DNA of 64,000 nucleotides from JAEZPW01 sp035629075 (GCA_035629075.1 DASPIK010000094.1:1-64000), one strand, 5' to 3'. Positions 1-8,266 are shown, counted from the first letter of the stretch. The notes: generated by a model not told the origin, from the letters alone. Program-made: numbers and translations.

Positions 1-579
1 GAACAAGCCGAGGGGCACGACCCACAAGGGGAATCGCGGTCTCTCTTCGGGTTGCTCGGACGCGGGAATAGGGGTACCGCTGAGCTTCACCTTCTTGTCA
101 GCGGCGATCAGGCTGGCGACTCTGCTGGTGCCGAGTTCTACCGCCGTGCTGTACCTGTTCTGCCGCAGCAGTGGAACCATCTCGCGGCCTATATCGCCGG
201 CACGAGCATCGGTGATGACCGGTTCTACGCCATAACCAATTTCGAACCGATAACGTCGATCATTCGGGGCAAGCAGCAACAGTACGCCGCGATCATCTTG
301 TTTCCCAACCCCAAGGTGCTTGAAAAGATCGACCGCGTACTCCTCAATCGGACGCCCGTCCAGTGAGCGGACCGTCACCACTGCAATCTGCGCACCTGTT
401 TTGCGCTCGACCTCCGTGCCGAGCGCCTCAACGCGCTGCCTGGTCGAAGCATCGATTACCCCCGCAAGATCGGTAACGTAAGACGTTGGACGTATTTTGG
501 AGATGTCGTCTGCAAGGGCGACCGTGCAGCACAGAGCGGCAATGATGAACAGCGAGGGCAAATGGTAGCGTGCAAGCAT
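1..579 (-). CDS. TPM-domain (YgcG-like) exported protein, partial at the window edge
   Basis: The frame begins with ATG at 579 and runs off the left edge after 193 codons, so the C-terminus is missing. Residues 1-23 form a signal peptide ending in ALA before DD. Residues about 30-150 match the TPM (formerly DUF477) fold: a TGAQIAVVTV strand, then DDRGVLLL and a glycine-rich IGYGVEP segment. TPM proteins are usually held at the membrane by a C-terminal helix, and the last visible residues (PLWVVPLGLF) look like the start of one. Some relatives have phosphatase activity or act in photosystem or respiratory-complex upkeep; the role here is unknown. The family call is firm, the function is not. 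Confidence 0.8.
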   Translation of the reverse strand, partial: MLARYHLPSLFIIAALCCTVALADDISKIRPTSYVTDLAGVIDASTRQRVEALGTEVERKTGAQIAVVTVRSLDGRPIEEYAVDLFKHLGVGKQDDRGVLLLLAPNDRRYRFEIGYGVEPVITDARAGDIGREMVPLLRQNRYSTAVELGTSRVASLIAADKKVKLSGTPIPASEQPEERPRFPLWVVPLGLF

Positions 580-657
580 CAGCGTTCGTAGCGTGACCAC
601 TTACAGTATTTGACCGCGGAAGAAAGCGTCAAGGAGGTGACGTTGCGTTCAGGAGTT

Positions 658-681
658 GGACGGGGCGTTATGACCCCGTCC
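658..681. terminator. Stem-loop between the TPM gene and the aminotransferase gene
   Basis: GGACGGGG (658-665) pairs perfectly with CCCCGTCC (674-681) around an 8-base loop. It lies just past the stop of the minus-strand aminotransferase gene. There is no clear T-run, so termination is only likely. Similar GGACGGG stems occur at 21643 and 28485. Confidence 0.45.
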
Positions 682-693
682 GGAACGGGCGTG

Positions 694-1854
694 CTATTTC
701 GCGTAGAACTGCGCGATGGCGTTAACAACGGCCTCGAGTTGCTCGGGCTTGAGTTCGGGATAGATGGGCAGCGACAGCACTTCGCGTCCTGCAGCTTCAG
801 AATGTGGGAAGTCACCTTCCTTGTACCCGAGGTTTGTGAACGCACGCTGCATGTGCAGCGCTAAGGGATAGTAGATCTCGCTTGGAATGCCTGAAGCGGC
901 GAGGTGCGCTTTCAATTCATCGCGTTGCGGCACGCGAATCGTGTACTGGTTATAGACGTGATAGGCGTCCGCAGGCTGAGTCGGAATCGTTACGCGATCC
1001 AGTAAGCCGCGTTCAGCGAAGAGTTGCTTGTATGTCTCAGCATTGCGCCGACGGCCTTCTGCCCAGGCGTCGAGATGGCGAAGTTTTACCCGCAAGATCG
1101 CGGCTTGTATGGAGTCGAGTCGACTATTCGTCCCAAGAATCTCGTAGTAGTAACGCTCGCGGCTGCCGTGACCCCGCAAAATCTTCAGGCGATCCGCAAG
1201 TCCCAGATCGTTCGTTGTGATGAGGCCGCCGTCGCCGGCAGCGCCTAGGTTCTTGGACGGGAAGAAACTGAAGCAGCCAAACGCGCCGAAGGTCCCCACC
1301 TGGCTCTGTTTATAGCGTGCGCCGATCGCCTGTGCCGCGTCTTCCACAACGGGAAGCTTGTGCGCATTCGCCACCGCCAAAATCGCATCCATGTCCGCGG
1401 ACAGTCCGAACAGGTGTACCGGCATGATGGCGCGTGTGCGCGGCGTGATCGCCTTGTCAAGCTTTGTCGGATCGAGATTGTAGGTGACGGGATCGATGTC
1501 CACGAAAACCGTACGCGCCCCGAGTCGTGCAATAGAACCCGCCGTCGCGACAAACGTGAACGGCGTAGTGATGACTTCGTCACCAGGCCCGATCTCGTAC
1601 GCCATCAACGCAAGCAGCAGTGCATCCGAACCGGACGCGCAACTGACCGCAAACTTCGAGCCGATGTAAGCACCGACCTCACGCTCGAAGGCGTCCACTT
1701 CGGGGCCGAGAACACACTTCTGCGACTCGAGCACGCCGGTTACGGCCTGCATGATTTCGGATCGCATCGACGCGAACTGTGTCTGCAAATCCAGAAACGG
1801 AAACTGCATGGGGACGGGCTTGCTGGGCTTCTGCTGGACTGTGTTGGTTGTCAT
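694..1854 (-). CDS. DegT/DnrJ/EryC1/StrS family aminotransferase (nucleotide-sugar aminotransferase)
   Basis: PLP enzyme of 386 residues that transfers an amino group, normally from glutamate, to a keto-sugar nucleotide for surface polysaccharide or glycan synthesis. The PLP lysine is K201 in FFPSKNLGAAGDGG, and D172 in VEDAAQAIG should contact the pyridine nitrogen. CASGSDALLLAL binds the cofactor phosphate and the FTFVATAGSI strand follows. I start at ATG 1854 (MTTNTVQQ). The open frame continues upstream to 2061, but that stretch overlaps the epimerase gene and does not resemble the family. The epimerase gene lies directly upstream on the same strand with a 76-base gap, so the two probably act in one sugar pathway. 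The exact substrate cannot be read from sequence. Confidence 0.9.
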   Translation of the reverse strand: MTTNTVQQKPSKPVPMQFPFLDLQTQFASMRSEIMQAVTGVLESQKCVLGPEVDAFEREVGAYIGSKFAVSCASGSDALLLALMAYEIGPGDEVITTPFTFVATAGSIARLGARTVFVDIDPVTYNLDPTKLDKAITPRTRAIMPVHLFGLSADMDAILAVANAHKLPVVEDAAQAIGARYKQSQVGTFGAFGCFSFFPSKNLGAAGDGGLITTNDLGLADRLKILRGHGSRERYYYEILGTNSRLDSIQAAILRVKLRHLDAWAEGRRRNAETYKQLFAERGLLDRVTIPTQPADAYHVYNQYTIRVPQRDELKAHLAASGIPSEIYYPLALHMQRAFTNLGYKEGDFPHSEAAGREVLSLPIYPELKPEQLEAVVNAIAQFYAK

Positions 1855-1930
1855 TGATCTAAGTGCATTGTAGCAACGCGTTCTGCTAATCCAAAGGACA
1901 TCGCCCCAAAATCGGCCAGTGCGTTCAGCA

Positions 1931-2899
1931 TCAACCTCTGCGATCACTGGCAGTGTCGAACACCTGAGTTCGATACCACTCGACCGTTTTCCGCAGGCCT
2001 TCTTCGAATCCAACCTTCGGATCGTAACCGAAGCTTTCGCGAGCAAGAGCGACATCGGCAAGAGAATGCCGAATGTCTCCGGCCCTTTCCTCGCCGTAGG
2101 TGGGGTCCTGATCGTATCCGGTCAGCTTCTGGAGCAGCCGATATGTTTCGTTCAGGGTTACACGTGTCCCGGTGGCTACGTTGAAAGCCAAACCGGCTAC
2201 CTTGGCTGCTGGAGCCGTGCACGCCAACAGGTTTGCCTGAACGGTGTTGTCGATGTAATTGAAGTCTCGACTCTGTCCGCCGTCGCCGAACACAGCCGGG
2301 CGCTCCCCGTGCAGCATCATCGTGATGAATTTAGCGAGCACGCCCGAGTATTGCGAACTGGCATCCTGTCGCGGCCCAAACACGTTGAAATACCGCAGCG
2401 AAACCGTCTCCAGACCATAGACACGGTAAAAAGACTTCATGTACATTTCGCCCGCAAGTTTCGAAACTGCGTACGGCGAAATCGGATCGGGGAGCATGTC
2501 CTCGTGCTTCGGCAAGGTCGGGCTTTCCCCATAGATAGACGACGAAGATGCGAAGACAACCCGCTTGACCCCCGCATCTCTTGCGGCGAGCAGAACGTTC
2601 AGTGTGCCGGTGATGTTCGCATCGTGGCTGGAAACGGGATCCGATATGGACCGCGGCACAGACGCAATGGCTGCCTGATGCAGGACGTAATCGATGCTTT
2701 CTGACGCTTCGGCGACAGCGCCTTTATCGAGCACATCGGCGACTCGGAAATCAAAGCGGTCCTGTATGTCGGCGATGTTTTCCAGATGTCCGGTGCTGAG
2801 GTTGTCAATCCCGCGCACAGTCTCACCACGGTTGAGCAGAGCACGAACCAATGATGAACCGATGAATCCCGCGGCTCCAGTTACCAAATAGCGCGCCAT
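1931..2899 (-). CDS. NAD-dependent UDP-sugar 4-epimerase (WbpP/GalE-like extended SDR)
   Basis: Extended short-chain dehydrogenase of 322 residues. The NAD-binding TGAAGFIGS is at residues 7-15. The catalytic serine stretch is ASSSSIYGES (about 118-125), and Y143 with K147 (SPYAVSK) complete the triad. RYFNVFGPRQDASSQYSGV resembles the UDP-GlcNAc 4-epimerase (WbpP) subgroup more than housekeeping GalE. It would interconvert UDP-GlcNAc and UDP-GalNAc or related sugars in the cytoplasm. It is followed on the same strand by the DegT aminotransferase, giving a two-gene nucleotide-sugar unit. Family confident; sugar specificity is inferred. Confidence 0.9.
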   Translation of the reverse strand: MARYLVTGAAGFIGSSLVRALLNRGETVRGIDNLSTGHLENIADIQDRFDFRVADVLDKGAVAEASESIDYVLHQAAIASVPRSISDPVSSHDANITGTLNVLLAARDAGVKRVVFASSSSIYGESPTLPKHEDMLPDPISPYAVSKLAGEMYMKSFYRVYGLETVSLRYFNVFGPRQDASSQYSGVLAKFITMMLHGERPAVFGDGGQSRDFNYIDNTVQANLLACTAPAAKVAGLAFNVATGTRVTLNETYRLLQKLTGYDQDPTYGEERAGDIRHSLADVALARESFGYDPKVGFEEGLRKTVEWYRTQVFDTASDRRG

Positions 2900-3216
2900 T
2901 CACAGCCCTCCCCAGACGATCGCCGGCCACCAAGCCTTCGACGCTTGCCCAGTTGCTGCAAGTCTGATCTGACTTGCAGACGCGCAGCAGCGCATCTGGC
3001 TCACCTGCGATCTAAACGCTAGCACACCTTTGTAAATCATCGCTGGAATCGATAACAAGGGAATCGTTGCAAGCCGTTCCAAGATGCGGCGATCTTCCTG
3101 CCGCATGGGGCTTCGGAGGTAACCTGAACGTGCAACACAAAAATTGACGCGCACTGTAACTGGTGTTTTAGTAGGAGCGTCAAAGTATGCAGGGAGGGCT
3201 GGAGGAGAGCCCTAAT
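2900..3216. other. Divergent intergenic region
   Basis: About 317 bases separate the minus-strand epimerase from the plus-strand small membrane protein. It holds no convincing gene. A TTGACG-N17-TTTAGT promoter-like pair lies at 3144-3172, and inverted TTGACGC/GCGTCAA arms flank it (3144-3150 and 3177-3183). Confidence 0.5.
3144..3172 (+). promoter_or_regulatory. Sigma-70-like promoter for the small membrane protein gene
   Basis: TTGACG (3144-3149) and TTTAGT (3167-3172) are 17 bases apart, giving 5/6 and 4/6 matches to the -35 and -10 consensus. Transcription would begin near 3179, about 38 bases before the ATG at 3217. The -35 overlaps one arm of an inverted repeat whose other arm is at 3177-3183. 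Confidence 0.4.
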
Positions 3217-3435
3217 ATGCGTAGATGGTACCTGCCGGTAACTGTGATCGGCATTAGCGGCCTTGGGTTGCTGTTCCTCACAGATCGTGGCCGGAACGCT
3301 ATGCGTTGGGTGTTTGATAACCTTCACCGCGCCCCCGACGCACTGCTCGAGTGGAACGAGGCCGCTCAGCGAGAATTGGATCACATTCAGGCGGCACTTA
3401 ACCGAGTTGCACAGAGTCTGGAAGCGGCGCGCTGA
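3217..3435 (+). CDS. Small single-pass membrane protein, unknown function
   Basis: 72 residues. An in-frame ATG exists at 3187, but the strong ribosome site GGAGGAG lies just before ATG 3217, so I start there. Residues about 5-22 (YLPVTVIGISGLGLLFL) form one membrane helix. The rest is amphipathic and charged and ends in a helix with QRELDHIQAALNRVAQSLE, which could form a short coiled coil. I do not recognise a named family. It stands alone between a promoter-like sequence and the convergent pterin dehydratase gene. Confidence 0.7.
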   Translation: MRRWYLPVTVIGISGLGLLFLTDRGRNAMRWVFDNLHRAPDALLEWNEAAQRELDHIQAALNRVAQSLEAAR

Positions 3436-3467
3436 TCGTCACCTCGCGGATGTGATGAACTGGGTAG

Positions 3468-3782
3468 CTACGCCGTTTGCAGCCCCTTTGGTGGCGAGCC
3501 CGGCGCAATCTCGTCGATTCGTGCGGCGAGCGCAAGGTCTCGGCGAGTGATTCCTCCACTGTCGTGAGATATCAGCGCCAACGACACCTTGTCATAGCTA
3601 ATCGCGATATCGGGATGGTGGTCCATCTCCTCAGCCAACTCGGCAACCCTGTTGACAAACTTCATCGCCAGTTGAAAAGACGGGAACCGAAACACCCGTT
3701 GCAGGCGTTTGCCGTCTAGCTCCCACGTGCTCAGTCGGTCCGAGAGAACCCTGCGAAGCTCCACGTCGGGTATAAGGTCCAT
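3468..3782 (-). CDS. Pterin-4a-carbinolamine dehydratase
   Basis: Complete 104-residue PCD/DCoH protein. It dehydrates 4a-hydroxytetrahydrobiopterin during pterin recycling, and bacterial members often serve phenylalanine hydroxylase or molybdopterin metabolism. The catalytic histidines are visible as H55-H56 in EEMDHHPDI and H73 in ISHDSGGIT, with the spacing expected for the family. No phenylalanine hydroxylase gene is in the window. It faces the same way as the HD-GYP regulator upstream, with about 55 bases between them, but no functional link is obvious. Confidence 0.92.
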   Translation of the reverse strand: MDLIPDVELRRVLSDRLSTWELDGKRLQRVFRFPSFQLAMKFVNRVAELAEEMDHHPDIAISYDKVSLALISHDSGGITRRDLALAARIDEIAPGSPPKGLQTA

Positions 3783-3837
3783 GCGGGCCTCCTCTGTCCG
3801 ACGAATGATGATTGGCAGAACAGAAGCGTTTCACCGA

Positions 3838-4944
3838 TTACGCGTTGCCCACGCCGGTTCTTGTCAGCCGGTGCGCACTGGGAAACTGGTAAACCTGCGC
3901 ATCGATCTCCCTGCGCAACTCTTCCCACATCGCTTCTGGCATAGACAAGAAGACCTGGACGACAGCCGGGTCAAACTGCCGACCGGACCAGCGGATGATT
4001 TCCTCCCTTGCGGCGGCAAACGACAGGGCAGGGCGATAGGGCCGGTCCGATCTCATGGCGTCGAGGGCATCGGCGATTGCAAATATCCGTGCGCCGATCG
4101 TTATTTCTTCCCCTTTGAGGCCCCTTGGGTACCCGCTGCCGTCATAGCATTCCTGGTGGGCATAAACGATTTCAGCGGCCTCGGCAAGGAAAGGAATCTT
4201 CCGGAGCATCTGGTAACCGAGGAAACTATGCTCCTTCATGATCTCCATTTCTTCAGGGGTCAGCTTGCCGGGTTTGCGTAGAATCGCGTCGGGTATGGCC
4301 ATCTTGCCGATGTCGTGAAGGAAAGCCCCGCGGGCGATTACGCGTATCTTCTCGGCCGAGATACCCATCGCGCGAGCAATAGCTATCGTGAACGCGGTAA
4401 CGCGTTTGGAGTGACCCTCTGTCTCCGCGTCCTTCAGGTCTAGAGCATCCCCCAATGCCTCAAGCGTGATGTCGTATGAACGCTCCAGTTCGGTGAGTGT
4501 TTGGCGGAGTTGTTCGGTGCGCTCGTTCACCAGCGTTTCCAGGTTCGATTGATACGCCCGGTTCTGCATCTTCAGGCGACGATTTTCGAGAGCCCTGCGC
4601 GCCGTGGCAAGTAGCTGTTCGCGTTCAAACGGTTTCAGCAGATAGTCGTAAGCACCGTTTCGAATGGCAGCCAGCGCGACCGATATGTCATGGACGGCCG
4701 TCACCATGACGACTGGCATATCGGGGTAGCGCTCCTTAGTGCGCTCCAGAAGCCCTATGCCATCAAGCTCCGCCATCATCAGGTCCGACAACATGAGCTC
4801 GAACTCCTCGCCAGAGTCCAGGACAGCTAGGGCTTCGGTCCCAGAAGCTGCTTGAGTGCATTGATATCCGGATGCTCGAAGCATCGAGCAGACAATTTCC
4901 CGGATCGGCTCTTCGTCGTCGACTACGAGGATGCGCTCTTGCAT
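3838..4944 (-). CDS. Response regulator with HD-GYP domain (RpfG-like cyclic di-GMP phosphodiesterase)
   Basis: 368 residues. Receiver domain 1-120 has the acidic pair D9-D10, phospho-acceptor D54 and K104. A linker helix (about 120-165, NRAYQSNLETLVNERTEQLRQ) leads to an HD-GYP domain from about 165. There HDIGK is at 210-214 and the GYP segment HQECYDGSGYP at 263-273. Established family function is metal-dependent hydrolysis of cyclic di-GMP, switched by phosphorylation. Glutamine replaces the second histidine of the usual HHE in the GYP motif. No partner histidine kinase is adjacent, so it is an orphan here. Confidence 0.93.
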   Translation of the reverse strand: MQERILVVDDEEPIREIVCSMLRASGYQCTQAASGTEALAVLDSGEEFELMLSDLMMAELDGIGLLERTKERYPDMPVVMVTAVHDISVALAAIRNGAYDYLLKPFEREQLLATARRALENRRLKMQNRAYQSNLETLVNERTEQLRQTLTELERSYDITLEALGDALDLKDAETEGHSKRVTAFTIAIARAMGISAEKIRVIARGAFLHDIGKMAIPDAILRKPGKLTPEEMEIMKEHSFLGYQMLRKIPFLAEAAEIVYAHQECYDGSGYPRGLKGEEITIGARIFAIADALDAMRSDRPYRPALSFAAAREEIIRWSGRQFDPAVVQVFLSMPEAMWEELRREIDAQVYQFPSAHRLTRTGVGNA

Positions 4945-5493
4945 TGGTGCCGTTTTCGTGTGTTGAGGATAAAGGGGATTCTATCGCAAGTTGTCGGCCA
5001 GCGCTGCAGGAAACCTCTTAACGCTGCGGTTGCACCGACCTGCTCTTCCACGGACAAAATTAAACTTTTTCGCCTACCAGTCTGACTTTTGCGACATCTT
5101 AAGAGGTAACCACGATCGTGCGAGATCCTTCGTCGCGCACTTATGCCCCATCTTGCTCAAGGTTGGCATTTGAGTGCCAATCGAGAGAACAACTGTGCCT
5201 CCTTAGCTCCGGGCCCAACAGAGATGTCCGAAAATGTATCGTCCAGCGATTTTCGTTGATGCTGAACGATTTTCGTGTATTCCGAACCCCCACGGGTTGT
5301 CCATCTACTCAGTTGGGCTGACCAATTGCTTGCAGCCTAGAGGGGGAATCTTTCGTCTCTTGCGCCCGTCACTTGAACGAGTTGTCTCTTCGGCGGGTAA
5401 AGCCAACCAGTTTCCCGAGCACGTTCGCCAACTCAAGTGGAGTGCTGGAGTGGCGACGTAACTGCTGCTATCGGGGTGCGATGACAGGGTGGG
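4945..5493. other. Long non-coding stretch upstream of the sigma-like gene
   Basis: About 550 bases with no credible gene on either strand. CCTCTTAA (5014-5021) and TTAAGAGG (5099-5106) form a wide inverted repeat. CGATTTTCGT occurs twice in the same orientation, at 5247-5256 and 5267-5276, exactly 20 bases apart. These may be regulator sites for the flanking divergent genes. Confidence 0.5.
5247..5276. repeat. Two direct repeats CGATTTTCGT at 20-base spacing
   Basis: Copies lie at 5247-5256 and 5267-5276, identical over 10 bases and two helical turns apart. A partial inverted copy (CGAAAAT) sits just upstream at about 5230. The arrangement resembles an operator for a dimeric regulator. No cognate regulator is evident in the window. 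Confidence 0.45.
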
Positions 5494-6066
5494 ATGGCCA
5501 ATGTGGCTGACCCGCTTGATTTCAGACCGGGGGACGTAATGGCAAGCTTTTTCCAGCAAGCAAAACTTACAGGGTTCGCCGCTTATTTACCCTCTTTAGA
5601 GGTAGCGAGCCTGGAGAAACGTCGAGAGATATACGAGACGCATCGGCGCCGTATCTACTCTTTTGCTTTCTGGATGACTGACAACGAACTGGTAGCAGAG
5701 GAACTGACGCTTGACGTTTTTCGCCGTGTTCTTTCGCGCCATGCTGATCCTGACGACGAGACGGTAGATCGGGCCTTCGTCACTGAGTTGCGCGATCTCA
5801 TGCCAGTCGGGACCGTGACTTTGGAATGCAAGCCCGCCACAGAAGTTGCTGCTGTCCGCCGAAATGCGATGCGTATTCATCTGGAGCGCGCGGTTGTGCA
5901 GCTTCCCCCCACAGAGCGCCTCGTGTACTTGATGCATGACGTTGAAGGTTACGATCACGTTCGCATTTCGCGGACAATCGGTATCACCTACGACGAGTGC
6001 CGTGCCGCCTTGCATCAGGCCAGGTTGAGAATGCGCGAATTGATGGCGAAGGTTCTGAACGACTAG
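5494..6066 (+). CDS. Divergent ECF-like sigma factor / sigma-70 family protein
   Basis: Up to 190 residues. The N-terminal part (EKRREIYETHRRRIYSFAFWMTDN..AEELTLDVFRRVL) resembles sigma region 2 but lacks a clear core of it. The C-terminal part (LPPTERLVYLMHDVEGYDHVRISRTIG..ECRAALHQARLRMRELM) is a good region 4 helix-turn-helix like that of ECF sigma factors. The linker is short. Two starts are possible: ATG 5494 after AGGGTGGG, or ATG 5539 after GGGGGAC. No anti-sigma gene adjoins it. A strong terminator follows at once. It may be a sigma factor or a DNA-binding protein derived from one. Confidence 0.7.
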   Translation: MANVADPLDFRPGDVMASFFQQAKLTGFAAYLPSLEVASLEKRREIYETHRRRIYSFAFWMTDNELVAEELTLDVFRRVLSRHADPDDETVDRAFVTELRDLMPVGTVTLECKPATEVAAVRRNAMRIHLERAVVQLPPTERLVYLMHDVEGYDHVRISRTIGITYDECRAALHQARLRMRELMAKVLND

Positions 6067-6087
6067 ACCTTCCTCTCTCCTGAACTA

Positions 6088-6110
6088 CCCTCCGAACGGA
6101 GGGCTTTTTT
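6088..6110 (+). terminator. Rho-independent terminator of the sigma-like gene
   Basis: CCCTCC (6088-6093) and GGAGGG (6098-6103) pair around GAAC and are followed by CTTTTTT. The stem starts 22 bases after the stop codon. Confidence 0.85.
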
Positions 6111-6226
6111 GTCCAGCATGTAATCACCGGCCCGTTATATTCGAATCGTCAGGATGTTTACCGGCATCAGAACACAGGAGATAGACCTCCTGATAAAGCG
6201 TCGGCATTCCGGCGCTTCTTTTTTTT
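6111..6226 (+). ncRNA. Candidate small RNA ending in a second terminator
   Basis: After the first terminator there are about 85 bases, then CAGGAG/CTCCTG (about 6175-6192) and a second strong terminator. No gene needs this second terminator, because the gene upstream already has one and amrS starts only at 6331. An independent short transcript is the simplest reason for it, but no good promoter is visible. This is an inference. Confidence 0.3.
6196..6226 (+). terminator. Strong rho-independent terminator
   Basis: AAGCGTCGG (6196-6204) pairs with CCGGCGCTT (6209-6217), including one T-G pair, around the tetraloop CATT. It is followed by CTTTTTTTT. It is the better of two terminators between the sigma-like gene and amrS. 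Confidence 0.8.
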
Positions 6227-6330
6227 GGCACCGTTGACCGAAAAGCGCTCGCCCGCCCATCTGCTGAGATCCTGAAGGTGCCTCGAATCCAAGTACCTTT
6301 GCGGCTAGAATTGTTGTAAGAGCTGTCGAA

Positions 6331-7407
6331 ATGGCTGTAACAACACAAAACCACGACGCACGTTGGTGGGCGCCGATGTCAGACGGTCGGCTCCACTGCT
6401 ACCTGTGCCCTCGCCATTGTCACATTGGGGAAGGGCAGTCCGGGTTCTGTTTCATTCGGAAGAACGAAGGCGGCAAGTTGGTCCAATTGGGCTATGGGCG
6501 CCCGGCCGCTCTGAACATCGACCCGGTAGAAAAGAAACCGCTGAACCACTTTTTCCCGGGCACGGCTATCCTGTCCATGGGCACCGCCGGGTGCAACATG
6601 GGCTGCTTCTTCTGTCAGAATTGGGACATCTCCAAGGCGAAGGCCGACCAGGTGCATTCGGCTTCGCTTACCCCCGAAGAAGTCGTGGCGCTGGCCAAGA
6701 GATATACCGCCCCCAGCTTGGCGTTCACGTACAACGAACCCACCATTTGGGGCGAGTACGTAATCGATATCGCCCGTCTTGCACACGAACAAGGTCTGAA
6801 CACCGTGATGGTCTCAAACGGCTATATCACGCGGGAGGCTTTCTTCGACGTTTACGAGCACATCGATGCGGCCAACATAGATTTGAAGGCTTTCACCGAA
6901 AACTTCTACGCCAAGGTGACGCTGACGCACCTCAACCCTGTTTTAGACACGCTTCTTTGGTTGCGTTATGAAACTGAGGTGTGGTTTGAACTAACGAACT
7001 TGATCATTCCCACGCTCAACGACGACGCAGACGAGTTGAAAAAGCTCTGCGATTGGGTGCTTGCGAATCTGGGAGATGACGTCCCCCTGCATTTCACGGC
7101 TTTCCATCCGGATTTCAAACTGCGTGACAAGAGTGCCACACCGCCGGAAACACTTCATCGCGCTCGTCAGATCGCCTTCGACATGGGGCTTAAGTACGTT
7201 TACGAGGGCAATATCTTCAGTGACGGTGGCAACACGATCTGTCCGGGGTGCAAGCGTTCAATCATTCAGCGTGACTGGCATAGGGTGCTGACGAACCACG
7301 TACGCGACGGAAAGTGCAAGCACTGCGGCACCGAGATCGCGGGAGTTTTTAACCAGGCACAGGCCGCTTCTCGACGCGGCAAGAATCACTTACACCCAGT
7401 TATCTGA
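6331..7407 (+). CDS. amrS: AmmeMemoRadiSam system radical SAM enzyme AmrS
   Basis: 358 residues. The radical SAM cluster cysteines are C88, C92 and C95 in GCNMGCFFCQNWDIS. An N-terminal group of cysteines (C23, C26, C30, C40) and a C-terminal CPGC...CKHC pair look like extra metal sites typical of the AmrS subgroup. In the AmmeMemoRadiSam system it is associated with AMMECR1 and Memo domain proteins in an uncharacterised modification. Neither partner gene is in this window. It stands alone on the plus strand after two terminators. Subfamily recognition is strong; the substrate is not known. Confidence 0.9.
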   Translation: MAVTTQNHDARWWAPMSDGRLHCYLCPRHCHIGEGQSGFCFIRKNEGGKLVQLGYGRPAALNIDPVEKKPLNHFFPGTAILSMGTAGCNMGCFFCQNWDISKAKADQVHSASLTPEEVVALAKRYTAPSLAFTYNEPTIWGEYVIDIARLAHEQGLNTVMVSNGYITREAFFDVYEHIDAANIDLKAFTENFYAKVTLTHLNPVLDTLLWLRYETEVWFELTNLIIPTLNDDADELKKLCDWVLANLGDDVPLHFTAFHPDFKLRDKSATPPETLHRARQIAFDMGLKYVYEGNIFSDGGNTICPGCKRSIIQRDWHRVLTNHVRDGKCKHCGTEIAGVFNQAQAASRRGKNHLHPVI

Positions 7408-7896
7408 AGTAAGTCTTGAACTGTCTGGGCGTCAAGAGGACGGCTCAGTGCCGTCCACTTCGGCGGAATCTCCGTTGAGCAGGAACGCGGGTGAACTCCA
7501 TCAACCCTCCGCAGATCAGGACAAGACCGTCGAGTGTCAAGCCCCTCTGCTGGCGCGAACTTCCTCAAATTGCTGAATCCTAGCCGAATATTTTTCTTCT
7601 CCACCTGTCGGTCTTGCCCCCAGTCACTTGTCCTACTGTGAGTAGTGGGGCGCACCAACGCAGCCCCATACGTGCAGACACTCAATCCAGCCCGGTAGCG
7701 GCGAGTTTTATCAGACCAGTCCGGAAGGTCTGGGTTGGATGCGGTAAATCGACCGAACCTCGTACGGCGAGACACAAACCCTTTGTTGCCCAGATTTTCC
7801 GCGTAACTTCTTTAAACCTTCGGAATTGCCGTCATAACTCCGAAAAGCCTTTGCCTTGAAAGACCCTCGGTATAGGGGAGGGGAGGATATATACCC
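7408..7896. other. Long structured leader before the zinc-knuckle gene
   Basis: About 490 bases without a credible gene. Stem-loops seen by eye: GGACGGC/GCCGTCC near 7438-7456 (probable end of amrS), CAGACC/GGTCTG (7712-7717, 7727-7732) and TTCGGA/TCCGAA (7819-7824, 7839-7844). The region ends in a purine-rich GGGGAGGGGAGGATATATACCC just before the ATG at 7897. Its length and folding suggest a regulatory 5' leader, but it fits no riboswitch class I know. Confidence 0.4.
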
Positions 7897-8205
7897 ATGT
7901 CCACGACCATCATCGTCCCGCAATGCCACCACCGCAAAGACAACGGCATCCGCTGCGGTTCACCTGCGCTCCGTGGGCGCGACTTCTGCTACTTTCACGA
8001 TCGCCAGCGCCGCGATCACCCGACCCGCCGCCCACGCACCAACACGCGCTACCGCGACATCATGCAGTTCCGCGCTCTCGACAATCGTCAGGCCATACAC
8101 GACGCGCTCATCGACACGGTAAACCGCATGATGCGCAACGAAATCGAGGCCAAAGACGCTACGGCCCTCATCTACGCGCTCCAAACCGCCATCCAAAACC
8201 TCTGA
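7897..8205 (+). CDS. Zinc-knuckle protein of unknown function
   Basis: 102 residues. The N-terminus holds a likely zinc site: C10, C20, C31 and H34 (QCHHRKDNGIRCGSPALRGRDFCYFH), that is C-x9-C-x10-C-x2-H. A basic arginine-rich stretch (about 35-50) follows, then a helical C-terminus (NRQAIHDALIDTVNRMMRNEIEAKDATALIYALQ). The basic zinc module suggests nucleic acid binding, but that is inference. I know no assigned function. The unusually long leader upstream suggests post-transcriptional control. The DoxX gene follows 61 bases downstream and may be separate. Confidence 0.75.
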   Translation: MSTTIIVPQCHHRKDNGIRCGSPALRGRDFCYFHDRQRRDHPTRRPRTNTRYRDIMQFRALDNRQAIHDALIDTVNRMMRNEIEAKDATALIYALQTAIQNL

Positions 8206-8266
8206 CCTGCGTGCATGCTTACCTTAGCTGCCGCTCGGCGTCCAACGCTCTTGCAGGAGGTGAGGC

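Noticed and set aside
1855..2061. N-terminal extension of the aminotransferase frame
   Set aside because: It overlaps the epimerase gene, has no family likeness, and ATG 1854 gives the normal DegT length.
6124..6354. Minus-strand frame of 76 codons between the sigma-like gene and amrS
   Set aside because: It crosses a terminator and the amrS start, and its composition is not protein-like.
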